Shown here: piece by piece, positions 15,701 to 23,684 of the stretch | How positions within the stretch are numbered: position 1 is the stretch's first letter | Layout: the number at the start of each line of letters is the position of its first letter | NCBI GenBank assembly: GCA_025451785.1 | Contig: JANWJV010000035.1 | Location: 1-34,510, forward strand | Length of the DNA: 34,510 nt | Direction: 5' to 3' | Source: Bacteroidia bacterium | GTDB taxonomy: Bacteria; Bacteroidota; Bacteroidia; JANWJV01 | Made by a program: the position numbers and the translations under genes | Notes under the pieces: generated by a model | Seen by the model: only the letters and a program-made list of their open reading frames with translations | Told to the model about the DNA's origin: nothing | The model's database searches: none

Positions 15701-18082
15701 TACCGTACTGGTAGTAAGTGTTGCCGGCACGGGAGAAAGCTTCAGTACAAATCCATCGTCAAAGCCATCCACGTTATTATTCTGAAAATAAGCGCCGCCA
15801 CCGGGGTTCAGCAAAGGGAATTGCGCCGCTCCTGCATTGCCCTGGGCACAATATTCACCGGTAACAAAAAGATTTCCGTTGGGGTCCACGCAGCTGGCCC
15901 TTGGGAACTCGTATTGGTTTTGTCCGTAATAGGTGCTCCACAACATAGCGCCAAGACTATTGAACTTGGTCATGAACAGATCGTACCATTGTGCGTTACC
16001 TCCCCCGAACGTATTATCGAAGTGCGCGTTACAGCCGGGATTCACCGTAGGAAAATTAGTGGAATAGGTCATCCCTGTAATATACACGTTGTTCTTGCAG
16101 TCGGTAGAAATGTGATGGTATCCATCGCTGCTTCCCAATTGTGAGTCAACGAATTCAGCGCCATTGCCTCCCAAAAAAGTAGCCCATGTAACAGCGCCGG
16201 CAGGATTGAACTTCGCGAGCCAGGCATCAGGTCCTGTTACCACTGCTGCCTGGTTATAGGCGCCAGCCAGATTGGTGATGGGAACAGCCGCAGTTTGATA
16301 CGCGTTGCCGAGGATATAAAGATTGTTGTTGAGGTCGAGCGCAAGGCCATTGCAATAATTCCCGTTCCCGAAAAAGGTTCCCCATTGCTGAACGCCGGCT
16401 GAGTTGAACCTTAGGATGAACGCCGAACGGAAGTTCGCGAAGGCATTTTGGTTATAGGCACCGCCCATGTTCATAAGCGGAAGGTTGGCCGAAAGCGTGG
16501 TGCCATCCACATAAATATTTCCGGAAGCATCCACATTAATACCCCTGCCCGACTCGTCGGCGGTTCCTCCGTACAGTGTTGCCCATTGACGAACACCGGT
16601 GGAATTGAACTTAAGAATGAAAATATCGCCCTCATTGGAGCCGCCTGAACAAACGGACTGAAAATACGCTCCACCGCCTGGGTTCTGAACCGGAAAAGTA
16701 GTGGTAGAGAGCGATGAGCCGGTGACATAGATATTGCTTGTGGCATCAGTATGTATCTTATGAGGACTGTCCATGCCGGTACCACCGTAATAGGTCGCCC
16801 ATTGGCGCACTCCAAGGCTGGTGAACTTCAGGATGAAACCTTCTGTTGCAGTGCCGAAATTATTCTTGGGCCCCGCAAAAACACTTTGGAAGTAAGCGCC
16901 TCCTCCGGGATTCTGAAGAGGCAACACGGTATCACAGGTGTTTCCTGTAACCAGCAGATCACCGGCGGCATTGGTCACCAGCGAAGTTCCCTGGGCATAC
17001 ATCATACTGCCGGAGGTGTTGCCACCGTAAAAGGTTGACCAGAACAAAGAGCCATTGGGATTGAACTTGCTGATGCTCGCCGAGCCCCAAAGTCCAACCA
17101 CGGTTTGATAATAGGCACCGCCGCCAGGGTTCACTGTGGGAACGTTAGGACTTGAATAACCAGTGATATAAACACTTCCACTTGCGTCGGCACAAATGGC
17201 CATGGGGCCATCGTTCTTCGCGCCGCCATAAAGCGTGCCCCAGCTTAGCTTGGGGTCGATCACCAAACCCAGGCTGCGATCATACGTACCAATGGAGAAA
17301 CGTACTTCGTTCTTCTCCTCCATTACAAAGGCAGAACCGATCAGTTTTCCCTGCTGATACGTGTAAGGACTTTCTTCCCTTATCTCTCCCAGCTTTGTTT
17401 CTATTACGATGCTTCCATCGGGGCTTTGCTTTACATTTCCGGCGCCCTTATACACCATACGTATCGCCGAAGGATCAGCGCCCGGATGTACAATAAAATC
17501 ATATTTAAATCCAGCATGGCTGCCCGACAGGGAGCCATCGGAAATATACACGACCCAATCGATGCCCGGATAAATTTCCTTAATAGTGATCTTCCTGTAC
17601 ATCCTCACATCATAAACCCCATCAGGGCAATGACTGAAGAAATAGTTGTAATGTCCTTCCGAAGGCTGCTCGGCGCTTACGTTCTCCGCCCGAATATCGG
17701 CTCCCTGAAGGGTCATATCCATCCTGCACCATTCCACTTTACGCTTCAATTCCTCCGCCAGCGAAAATTTCCCTTCACGCTTACGTTCGCGTTGACGCTC
17801 TTTCTCACTCTCTTTCTCTGTTTTTAGGAAAATGTATTTGATCCCCTGCTTGGTGATAAACACATCCAGCTGAGGAGTACTTAATGTAAACAGTGTGTTG
17901 CGGTCAAGCCTTCCATCATCGAAAGCCAATTGTCCTTTGTTCTCCAGAAAACCAAAGGAAGGATGCTGTATCCACTCTTGCGCGGAAGCTTCGCCTACAC
18001 CATTACGGACGCACCACGCGGAAACAGGTGATAACAAAAGGACAATAGAGAGAGCAAAGCGAAAAGGGAAAGCGTTTTTCAT
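12725..18082 (-). CDS. Giant secreted SprB-repeat protein with T9SS type B C-terminal domain (adhesin 1)
   Basis: A 1785-residue cell-surface protein. Domains in order: signal peptide (1-24, ending VSAWC); an N-terminal domain that opens FGFLENKGQ and contains YPGIDWVVY and FIVHPGADPSAIRM (about 44-285), shared with the second giant gene; a run of SBBP-type propeller repeats with WxTxYGG and GNxYVTG blades (about 287-785); eleven SprB repeats of about 75 residues (about 787-1612); a PKD-like segment; and the gliding-motility/CHU_C C-terminal domain (NAFSPNGDGHND ... YDRWGEKVFE, ending KGNITLLR, about 1690-1785). That last domain sends proteins through the type IX system. A Lys/Glu/Arg-only stretch at residues 88-105 interrupts the N-terminal domain. 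The gene is divergent from the signalling cluster. Adhesion or gliding is inferred from the SprB family; no T9SS or gld genes are in the window. Confidence 0.92.
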   Translation of the reverse strand: MKNAFPFRFALSIVLLLSPVSAWCVRNGVGEASAQEWIQHPSFGFLENKGQLAFDDGRLDRNTLFTLSTPQLDVFITKQGIKYIFLKTEKESEKERQRERKREGKFSLAEELKRKVEWCRMDMTLQGADIRAENVSAEQPSEGHYNYFFSHCPDGVYDVRMYRKITIKEIYPGIDWVVYISDGSLSGSHAGFKYDFIVHPGADPSAIRMVYKGAGNVKQSPDGSIVIETKLGEIREESPYTYQQGKLIGSAFVMEEKNEVRFSIGTYDRSLGLVIDPKLSWGTLYGGAKNDGPMAICADASGSVYITGYSSPNVPTVNPGGGAYYQTVVGLWGSASISKFNPNGSLFWSTFYGGNTSGSMMYAQGTSLVTNAAGDLLVTGNTCDTVLPLQNPGGGAYFQSVFAGPKNNFGTATEGFILKFTSLGVRQWATYYGGTGMDSPHKIHTDATSNIYVTGSSLSTTTFPVQNPGGGAYFQSVCSGGSNEGDIFILKFNSTGVRQWATLYGGTADESGRGINVDASGNIYVDGTTLSANLPLMNMGGAYNQNAFANFRSAFILRFNSAGVQQWGTFFGNGNYCNGLALDLNNNLYILGNAYQTAAVPITNLAGAYNQAAVVTGPDAWLAKFNPAGAVTWATFLGGNGAEFVDSQLGSSDGYHHISTDCKNNVYITGMTYSTNFPTVNPGCNAHFDNTFGGGNAQWYDLFMTKFNSLGAMLWSTYYGQNQYEFPRASCVDPNGNLFVTGEYCAQGNAGAAQFPLLNPGGGAYFQNNNVDGFDDGFVLKLSPVPATLTTSTVAANCGSNGSASVTATCASPPFTYNWSNGGTTQTITGLNAGTYTVIVGSSGKCIASDTAFVTVTNSGGSVTANTSSGAILCNGGLGSASVTVTSGTSPYTYSWNNGQTTANVTGLSAGTYTINITDATGCGSTKTVSLTQPTAVTATATATAAGCGASNGTANASATGGTGAYTYSWNNGQATATATGLSAGTYTITVTDNNGCTKTATVAVTSNSGGTANITANTNVSCNGGANGTATSSMTGGTSPYTYAWNNGQSTATATGLSNGTYTVTIADANGCTSSKTVSITQPTAVTAAASATAATCNASNATASVTASGGTGALTYSWSNGQTNASATGLSAGTYTVTVTDNNGCTKTATATVTSTGGGTANIASTTNVLCNGGLNGSATASITGGTSPYTYSWSNGQATGTATGLSAGVYTVTVTDANGCTSITTVNITQPVQLSAGISGWSNPNCTGGNNGTASATANGGTGTITYSWSTGGTGNSISGLGAGTYTVTSTDANNCVQTASVVVSQPTLLVLGISGQTNVLCNGGFTGTSTASSSGGSGSSQYLWSNGQTTATATGLSAGTYTVTVTDVNGCTQTAAVTITEPSAINPQTSSINANCGASNGSASVLASGGTGILTYSWSNGQTTTIATGLSAGTYTVTVTDNNGCTKTATASVTNTGAGTASISSVTNVSCNGGNNGMASSTISGGTSPYTFSWSNGQTVQNVIGLSAGSYTITITDANGCIATQTIAITEPPLLVLGASAVAASCQGSDGSASASASGGKAAYVYSWSNGGTTAAISNLSAGTYSCVVTDNNGCTKTTAVVVGNAGGPTATATATATTIQSGASTNLNGTGGGSYNWIPSTGLSCSNCQNPVASPTINTLYCVTVTDSNGCTDQACVMIYVETPCPANLDLSVPNAFSPNGDGHNDVITLHGWKECVTNFVFIIYDRWGEKVFESDDPAKVWDGIFKGKPMDPAVFAYYISATNNNNEPFIRKGNITLLR
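13246..15725 (-). repeat. Eleven SprB repeats encoded in adhesin 1
   Basis: About 225-nt units encode cores of the form C-x-G-x-NG-x-A ... YTYSWNNGQ-T ... ATGLSAGTYTVTVTDxNGCT. Units ending in TVTITQP-type linkers mix with units ending in asparagine/glycine linkers such as VTNSGG. Units 5 to 9 form a higher-order block whose first cysteine codons are 906 nt apart (14791 and 13885). Confidence 0.9.
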
Positions 18083-18104
18083 AAGGGGGCCGCTTTAGGT
18101 TTCC

Positions 18105-18112
18105 CGAAAGTA
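18105..18112 (-). promoter_or_regulatory. Possible -7 box of adhesin 1
   Basis: The minus strand reads TACTTTCG (7 of 8 to TAnnTTTG), with a TTG 20 bases upstream. It lies 22 bases before the adhesin 1 ATG in the 195-base region shared with the divergent CheB-CheR gene. Confidence 0.35.
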
Positions 18113-18174
18113 TCCATATTTTATGAAACAATCAACAATTTAATGGCTGATCATACGGCAAACGTTTTTTTATT

Positions 18175-18182
18175 TACTTTTG
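18175..18182 (+). promoter_or_regulatory. Predicted -7 box of the signalling cluster
   Basis: TACTTTTG is an exact TAnnTTTG match about 95 bases upstream of the CheB-CheR start. No clear -33 is visible. The resulting leader contains the hairpin at 18236-18262. Confidence 0.45.
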
Positions 18183-18235
18183 CCCCGTCACCCCACCAAC
18201 TTTCCTAAAAACTTTCTCATTGTACTTGCTGCGGC

Positions 18236-18262
18236 AGAACAGGTGCCCTGTGCTTCTGTTCT
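18236..18262 (+). promoter_or_regulatory. Hairpin in the leader of the CheB-CheR gene
   Basis: AGAACAG (18236-18242) and CTGTTCT (18256-18262) form a perfect 7-bp stem with a 13-base loop, ending 15 bases before the preferred ATG. It could influence translation start or be a protein site; nothing decides this. Confidence 0.3.
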
Positions 18263-18277
18263 CAAGTGTTTTGCGTA

Positions 18278-21190
18278 ATGAGAACCGATTCGGAAAGAAA
18301 GCTAAAAGGCAAAGAACCTGATATTACCAATGACCTCTGGGTGATCGGCGTAGGCGCCTCCGCGGGCGGCCTTGAAGCCTTAAAACTTTTTTTCGATAAG
18401 CTACCCGGCAGCACCGGCGCCGCGTACATCATTTTCCAGCATCTGGATCCCCATCACAAAAGCCTGCTCAGGGACCTGCTGAAGTTTCACACCCGTATGG
18501 AAGTGATCGAGATCAAAAACGGGATGAAGCTCAAACCGAACCACGTTTACATTACGCCCCCTGTAAAGCAGCTGACCTTATCGGGCAACATCCTTGCAAC
18601 AACGCCTGAAAAGAAAACTGGCAAACCCAATAACCCCATCAGCTCTTTCTTTTCATCGCTCGCTCTCGCCAAAAAGGAACGAGCCGTCGGCATCATTCTT
18701 TCGGGGCTTGGCAGCGATGGAAACACCGGTCTTCAGGCGATCAGCGAGGCCGGCGGTTTTACTATTGTGCAAACCCCTTCTACCGCAAAGTTCCCCAGCA
18801 TGCCCCTCAGCGCCATCAACGCAGGAGCGGCCGACCTGGTAATGCCTCCGGGGAAAATGGGCCAGGCCATCGCGGAGCACATCAAGACCCTCGGCTTTAT
18901 CTCCAGCCCCAGTCTGTCGGTAACCAGCGAGAGCGGTGGCGATGAAGTGCTGGAGGACATCCTCACCCTCGTGAGGCAAAGGGCTTCTTACGACTTCAGC
19001 AACTATAAGAAAAGCACCATTCTCCGCCGCGTCATTAAGCGAGTGAGCGTCCTTAAAATGCATGGCCTCCAGCAATACCTTGAATTCCTGAGGAAAGATC
19101 CCAAAGAAACAGAGCACCTCCTCAATGAGTTCTTTATTAATGTATCGGGCTTTTTCAGAGACAGGCCTGTATTTGCCGCTATCGAGAAAAAAGTGCTGCC
19201 AATGCTGCTCGAGAAAACAAAGAACGGGAGCGATCTGCGGATCTGGGTCTGCGGATGCTCCCACGGCCAGGAAGCCTACTCCATCGGCATACTCCTGCAC
19301 GAAGCGCTGGAAGGCATCCATACGCAAAGCAAGGTATTGATCTTCGCTTCCGATATCGACAAGGAGGCCCTCCAGGTGGCGAGGGAAGGGATCTATTCGG
19401 AAACCATCGCCACCGAGATCTCGAAAGAACGGCTGCAGAAATATTTCATTAAGCTCGAGAAAGGTTATCAGGTACGTAAAGAGATAAGGCAGATGATGAT
19501 CTTCGCCCACCAGAACGTGATACAGGACCCTCCCTTCTCAAGGATGGACCTGGTAAGCTGCCGGAACCTCCTCATTTACCTTGACCAGGAGCTTCAGCGA
19601 AAGATCATTCCTGTGTTTCATTACAGCCTTTCAAAGGATGGGATCCTGCTTCTTGGACGCTCAGAGAACATCGGGGATCACACCGACCTGTTCTCGGTCA
19701 TCGACCGCAGGAACAAGATCTTCGTTCGTAAGAACAATCATAACCCCATGTTATCGGAGGTGATACGCCCTGCCGCGAAGGCCGGGCTTAGTACGCATGG
19801 AGGCCTGCGGCTTCTCCCTAAAGATGACGGCCCCCGGCCCATTACGAGGATCTATCACTCTACAGGCGACGGGCCCTGCGCGATCATCAACAAGGGCGAC
19901 AACATTCTTTACCTGCTTGGAAATATGCAGGATTACCTGGAACTGGGAAAGCGTCAAACCTGCAACAGCCTGAGCGGCCTTGCCAGGAAAGGCCTCAAAC
20001 AAGCCCTGCTGAGATCATTGCGCAAGGCCCGTAAGCTGCGGAAAGAAGTACGGTCGCAGCCCCTGCGGTTCAGGAAGGACAAACAATACCTCGAGCTTCG
20101 TGTGGAAGTAACACCTCTTTCAAAAGATGCGGGGGCGGGCATATTCAAAGTTTGCTTTGTTCCCGCCAATGCAGCACAAAAGCCCAAAGCGACCAAACGC
20201 AGAATCAACAATCAACCTAACATGAAGAACGAGCTGACCTCCCTCCGGCAACACCTCGACGCGGCCATTGAGGAACTGGAGATCTCTCACGCGGAATTGC
20301 AAAATACGAAAGAAGAATATCAATCAACAACCGAGGAGCTCCAAAGCACCCTCGAGGAACTGGAGACCTCCAAAGAGGAGTTGCAGGCAGGCAACGAGGA
20401 ACTCGTGACCATTAACGCGGAGCTTCAGGAAAAGATCGAACAGGTATCGGTCATCAACGACGACCTCAACAACCTGCTGAGCAGCATGGATGTTCCCACT
20501 GTATTCCTCGACCTCACCCTTATGATAAAACGGTTTACACCAACAGCAGCCAAGATATTTAACATCATTCCCTCCGACACCGGGCGTCCCGTAACGCACC
20601 TCGCGTTCAACATCAATTACCATTCACTAAGGCCCGACGTAATGGAAGTATTGGAAACACTGACGCCCAAGAAACTGGAGGTGCGGGCCTTCGACGGAAC
20701 CTGGTTCTATATGCGCATCCTGCCTTACCAACCCCTGCCTAACAACAAAGTGGAGGGTGTATTGCTCGTCTTTAACGACATCAGCGACCATAAATATGCG
20801 GAAGAACACCTGCTGGAAACCAATTTCCGGCTCAACCTCATAAACGAGAATTTAGGCATGATCCCTTTCGCCTGTTCCGGCAACTCAGGGTTAAAATTAA
20901 GCTTTGCGGGGAAGAGCTCAAGCACTATTCTTGGGTTCAGCCCTCAGCAGCTCCTTGGCTCCTCCTCTATCTGGCCTCACCATATTCATCCGGCAGACCG
21001 AAAAAAGATCGAGCGATCGCTGCTTACAGCCCTTGAGACCGGAAGCGCGCAAGAACACTTCCGGTGGAAGTTTCCTGACGGGAACTTCAAACGCTTTCTC
21101 CAGCACCTTTGGCGTATTGAGGACATCAGCACAGGCGCCCGTTCGCTTATCGGCACATGGCAGCGCGCCCCCGAAACACCCCACACATAA
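18278..21190 (+). CDS. CheB-CheR-PAS fusion protein (receptor methylesterase/methyltransferase homologue with sensor domains)
   Basis: A 970-residue cytosolic signalling protein from the ATG at 18278; a GTG four codons upstream (18266) would add only VFCV. CheB methylesterase domain at about 20-195 has Ser28 in GASAGG, His55 in FQHLDPHH and Asp147 in GLGSDGNTG, the expected catalytic triad. CheR methyltransferase domain at about 215-490 has GCSHGQEAYS at 326-335 and the later DLVSCRNLLIYLD. A strongly heptad-like coiled coil rich in EEL/EEYQSTTEEL follows (about 650-730), then a PAS_10-like domain and a PAS_3-like domain near the end. There is no CheY-type receiver and no kinase domain; the kinase is encoded by the next gene, 21 bases on. 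No methyl-accepting receptor is in the window, so its substrate is unknown and may not be a classical chemoreceptor. Confidence 0.93.
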   Translation: MRTDSERKLKGKEPDITNDLWVIGVGASAGGLEALKLFFDKLPGSTGAAYIIFQHLDPHHKSLLRDLLKFHTRMEVIEIKNGMKLKPNHVYITPPVKQLTLSGNILATTPEKKTGKPNNPISSFFSSLALAKKERAVGIILSGLGSDGNTGLQAISEAGGFTIVQTPSTAKFPSMPLSAINAGAADLVMPPGKMGQAIAEHIKTLGFISSPSLSVTSESGGDEVLEDILTLVRQRASYDFSNYKKSTILRRVIKRVSVLKMHGLQQYLEFLRKDPKETEHLLNEFFINVSGFFRDRPVFAAIEKKVLPMLLEKTKNGSDLRIWVCGCSHGQEAYSIGILLHEALEGIHTQSKVLIFASDIDKEALQVAREGIYSETIATEISKERLQKYFIKLEKGYQVRKEIRQMMIFAHQNVIQDPPFSRMDLVSCRNLLIYLDQELQRKIIPVFHYSLSKDGILLLGRSENIGDHTDLFSVIDRRNKIFVRKNNHNPMLSEVIRPAAKAGLSTHGGLRLLPKDDGPRPITRIYHSTGDGPCAIINKGDNILYLLGNMQDYLELGKRQTCNSLSGLARKGLKQALLRSLRKARKLRKEVRSQPLRFRKDKQYLELRVEVTPLSKDAGAGIFKVCFVPANAAQKPKATKRRINNQPNMKNELTSLRQHLDAAIEELEISHAELQNTKEEYQSTTEELQSTLEELETSKEELQAGNEELVTINAELQEKIEQVSVINDDLNNLLSSMDVPTVFLDLTLMIKRFTPTAAKIFNIIPSDTGRPVTHLAFNINYHSLRPDVMEVLETLTPKKLEVRAFDGTWFYMRILPYQPLPNNKVEGVLLVFNDISDHKYAEEHLLETNFRLNLINENLGMIPFACSGNSGLKLSFAGKSSSTILGFSPQQLLGSSSIWPHHIHPADRKKIERSLLTALETGSAQEHFRWKFPDGNFKRFLQHLWRIEDISTGARSLIGTWQRAPETPHT

Positions 21191-21211
21191 GCATCTAAAC
21201 AAACACCGGTT

Positions 21212-22513
21212 ATGAACTTTTCATACAGACATGATTTTGCGTTGCTCAGAAAGAAAGCCGAAGCCAAGCTGAGAAAACTACCCAAGGTGCTGAAACAAAT
21301 GACGCCGGAAGACATCCTGGATGTGATGCACGAACTGCACGTATACCAGATAGAGCTGGAGATGCAGAACGAAGAACTGATGGAGGCTCAGCACCGAATT
21401 GAGCAGTCGTACGAAAAGTATTCCGACCTGTTCGACCTTGCACCCAGCGCCTACTTCATTCTCGACCGCGACGGAGTGATACTGAACGTTAACTATACCG
21501 GCAGCAATATGCTGGAGATCGACAAACGTCACCTGGTAGGAAAGCCGCTTTCCCTCTTCCTTACCGGCAAGAACTGCCAGGAAGATTTTTTTTATCACCG
21601 CGGAACAGTCCTGGAGACCGAAGGTTCCCAAAGTTTCGAGGTGACCATGCGGCGGCGCGACGACACGCGGTTCTACGCCATGATAAAGAGCAGCGTACTG
21701 AAAGACGAGCACGGTGAGTTCATTCATTTCAGATCGGTGATCATTGACATGACCAAACAAAAGGAACAGGAGAAGGCGATCGCTTACGCGCTGAAAAGGG
21801 AGCAGGAGCTCGGTGAACTGAAATCCCGTTTTCTTTCCATGGCCTCCCATGAGTTCAGGACCCCGCTGGCTACCATACTTTCGTCCTTATATCTTATAGA
21901 GAAATACAATGCCTACAATGTGGAGGAGAAGCGGTTGAAACACATACGGAAGATCCGCAGTTCGGTACAAGGCCTCAACGAGATCCTGAACGATTTTCTT
22001 TCCCTCGAACAAATAGAGAACGGCACCATCCGTAACATTCCGGAGGTTCTCAACCTGGCACATTTCTCGAAAGAGATAATGGAGGAGATCAAACAGGGCA
22101 ATGGCCATCACCATTTTGTATGTCGTCACAAAGGCAGGCAGGAAGTTTTTCTTGATAAAAAACTTTTGAAGATATGCCTCAGCAACCTTCTGAGCAACGC
22201 TGTAAAATATTCGCCCAACGGCAAAACCATTGAACTCCTCACCGAGGTGAGGCCCGAGGAGATAACGATCTCTGTAAATGACGAAGGAATAGGAATACCT
22301 GAGGAGGACCAGGCACAGATCTTCGAGCAGTTCTTCCGTGCCAAAAATGCCGACGCGATACAGGGCACCGGGCTCGGCCTCAGCATTATTAAGAAACTAA
22401 CGCTCATTATGAGCGGCACTATCGGGTTCAGGAGCGCTGAGAACAAAGGCTCCTCCTTCACCATCACCTTACCTTCGGCTGAAACATCCGCTTCCGCACA
22501 TCAAACCTTATGA
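21212..22513 (+). CDS. Soluble PAS-domain histidine kinase
   Basis: A 433-residue kinase without membrane segments. A helical N-terminus contains MTPEDILDVMHELHVYQIELEMQNEELMEAQ, a typical lead-in to PAS sensors. A PAS domain with PAC-like end spans about 70-190 (LFDLAPSAYFILDRDGVIL ... FRSVIIDMTKQ). The HisKA box is MASHEFRTPLATI with phospho-acceptor His213. The HATPase domain has N box LSNAVKYSP (Asn329), G1 NDEGIGIPEED, and G2 GTGLGLSII near 385. All catalytic motifs are intact. It is 21 bases after the CheB-CheR gene and its stop overlaps the next start by 4 bases (ATGA), so it almost certainly phosphorylates the receiver-Crp protein encoded there. Its cytoplasmic location suggests an internal signal such as redox, oxygen or a small ligand. 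Confidence 0.95.
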   Translation: MNFSYRHDFALLRKKAEAKLRKLPKVLKQMTPEDILDVMHELHVYQIELEMQNEELMEAQHRIEQSYEKYSDLFDLAPSAYFILDRDGVILNVNYTGSNMLEIDKRHLVGKPLSLFLTGKNCQEDFFYHRGTVLETEGSQSFEVTMRRRDDTRFYAMIKSSVLKDEHGEFIHFRSVIIDMTKQKEQEKAIAYALKREQELGELKSRFLSMASHEFRTPLATILSSLYLIEKYNAYNVEEKRLKHIRKIRSSVQGLNEILNDFLSLEQIENGTIRNIPEVLNLAHFSKEIMEEIKQGNGHHHFVCRHKGRQEVFLDKKLLKICLSNLLSNAVKYSPNGKTIELLTEVRPEEITISVNDEGIGIPEEDQAQIFEQFFRAKNADAIQGTGLGLSIIKKLTLIMSGTIGFRSAENKGSSFTITLPSAETSASAHQTL

Positions 22514-23577
22514 ACGAAACCATCCTGATCATTGAAGACAATCCCGATATGCGCCAAAACACCGCGGAGATCCTGGAACTGGCCTCCTACAAAGTGCTTA
22601 CGGCAAGCAACGGAAAAGAAGGAATTGAAACAGCTAAAAAAAACAGACCCGATCTCATACTGTGCGACATCACCATGCCCGAACTGGATGGCTATGGCGT
22701 ACTAAGAGCACTTGAGCATTCAGAGAAGCTCTCCTCCGTCCCCTTTATTTTTATCACCGCGAAGTCAGAGAAGATCGATTTCAGAAAAGGCATGGACCTG
22801 GGTGCCGACGATTACCTTACCAAACCTTTTAATGGTGACGACCTGCTACGGGTAGTAAGCACGCGCCTGAAAAAAAGCCACATACTGCGGGAGACCTACC
22901 AGCACACGCTCAAAGGACTGAACGATTTCATCAACCAGGCCTCCGCCCTGGACGAACTTCAGAACCTTCATTTTGAAAAAACGAACCGCAGAGTGCAAAG
23001 AAAGAGCGCTGTATATATGGAAGGAGAGATGGCACACTTCCTCTACTTTGTTATTACAGGAAAGGTCAAGATCTCTCAAACCAACGAAGAGGGCAAGGAG
23101 TTCATTCGGCAGATCTACAAAGAGGGTGATTTTTTTGGCTACCTCAGCTTGCTTGACAGTGATCGCAAGCACAAAGAGACTGCCACTGCCATTGAAGATT
23201 CAGAGATCGCGCTCATCCCCCGGGAAGATTTTTTTAAACTGCTTTACTCCAGCAGCGACGTTTCGCTCAAGTTCATACGGTTCCTTACTAACAACCTGGC
23301 CGACGCCCAGGAAAAGCTGTTGAAGCTCGCCTACAATTCAGCAAGAAAGCGTGTGGCAGAAGCGCTGTTGTTCTTGTATAAAAAATACAATGCTGGTAAA
23401 ACCGCCGACCCCTCTTTTCCGGTTCACCGTGAAAACATCTCAGCCATCGCAGGCATCTCTCCCGAATCGGCAAGCCGTAACCTTAGGGACCTGAAAGAGG
23501 AAGGCCTTATAGAGATAAGCCAGAACGGCATCATCAAAATACTGGACCTCACAAGGCTTCAAAACCTGAAAGGCTAA
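22510..23577 (+). CDS. Response regulator with receiver domain fused to a Crp/Fnr module
   Basis: A 355-residue protein joining two regulators. Residues 1-125 are a CheY-like receiver with the acidic pocket (IIEDN), phospho-acceptor Asp53 in LILCDITMPELDG, and a conserved Lys in DDYLTKPF. A linker helix follows. A cyclic-nucleotide-binding-type beta barrel (about 150-260, GEMAHFLYFVITGKVKI ... GDFFGYLSLL) then leads to a C-terminal winged helix with ENISAIAGISPESASRNLRDLKEEGLI. Phosphorylation would control a Crp-type DNA-binding dimer. There is no N-terminal cysteine cluster of the Fnr type. The 4-base overlap with the kinase gene indicates a cognate pair. Its target DNA is not known; the neighbouring Crp gene and adhesin genes are candidates. 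Confidence 0.94.
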   Translation: MNETILIIEDNPDMRQNTAEILELASYKVLTASNGKEGIETAKKNRPDLILCDITMPELDGYGVLRALEHSEKLSSVPFIFITAKSEKIDFRKGMDLGADDYLTKPFNGDDLLRVVSTRLKKSHILRETYQHTLKGLNDFINQASALDELQNLHFEKTNRRVQRKSAVYMEGEMAHFLYFVITGKVKISQTNEEGKEFIRQIYKEGDFFGYLSLLDSDRKHKETATAIEDSEIALIPREDFFKLLYSSSDVSLKFIRFLTNNLADAQEKLLKLAYNSARKRVAEALLFLYKKYNAGKTADPSFPVHRENISAIAGISPESASRNLRDLKEEGLIEISQNGIIKILDLTRLQNLKG

Positions 23578-23603
23578 GTTCATTTTCAAATTTCCTTCCC
23601 GCA

Positions 23604-23632
23604 ACAAATATCACCGTCACGATGATATTTGT
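23604..23632. promoter_or_regulatory. Perfect 10-bp inverted repeat upstream of the Crp/Fnr gene (candidate operator)
   Basis: ACAAATATCA and TGATATTTGT are perfect inverted copies separated by 9 bases. They lie between the stop of the receiver-Crp gene and the next Crp gene, 53 bases before the latter's ATG. The right arm also contains GATATTTG, one mismatch from the TAnnTTTG -7 box. There is no T-tract, so an operator is more likely than a terminator. Confidence 0.45.
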
Positions 23633-23684
23633 CATTGGTCTCCGATCGCTCAAATCGGTTCTTTGCACAAAAACACATCTATCT

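Noticed and set aside
13246-15725. Regular short repeats that might suggest a CRISPR array
   Set aside because: Period is about 225 nt, copies are diverged and keep an open reading frame; they are protein repeats.
18266-18277. GTG as the start of the CheB-CheR gene
   Set aside because: It adds only four residues without homology and an ATG follows; the ATG at 18278 is the simpler choice.
18653-19510. 285-codon open frame on the minus strand within the CheB-CheR gene
   Set aside because: Antisense to the catalytic domains; no start context or recognisable motif.
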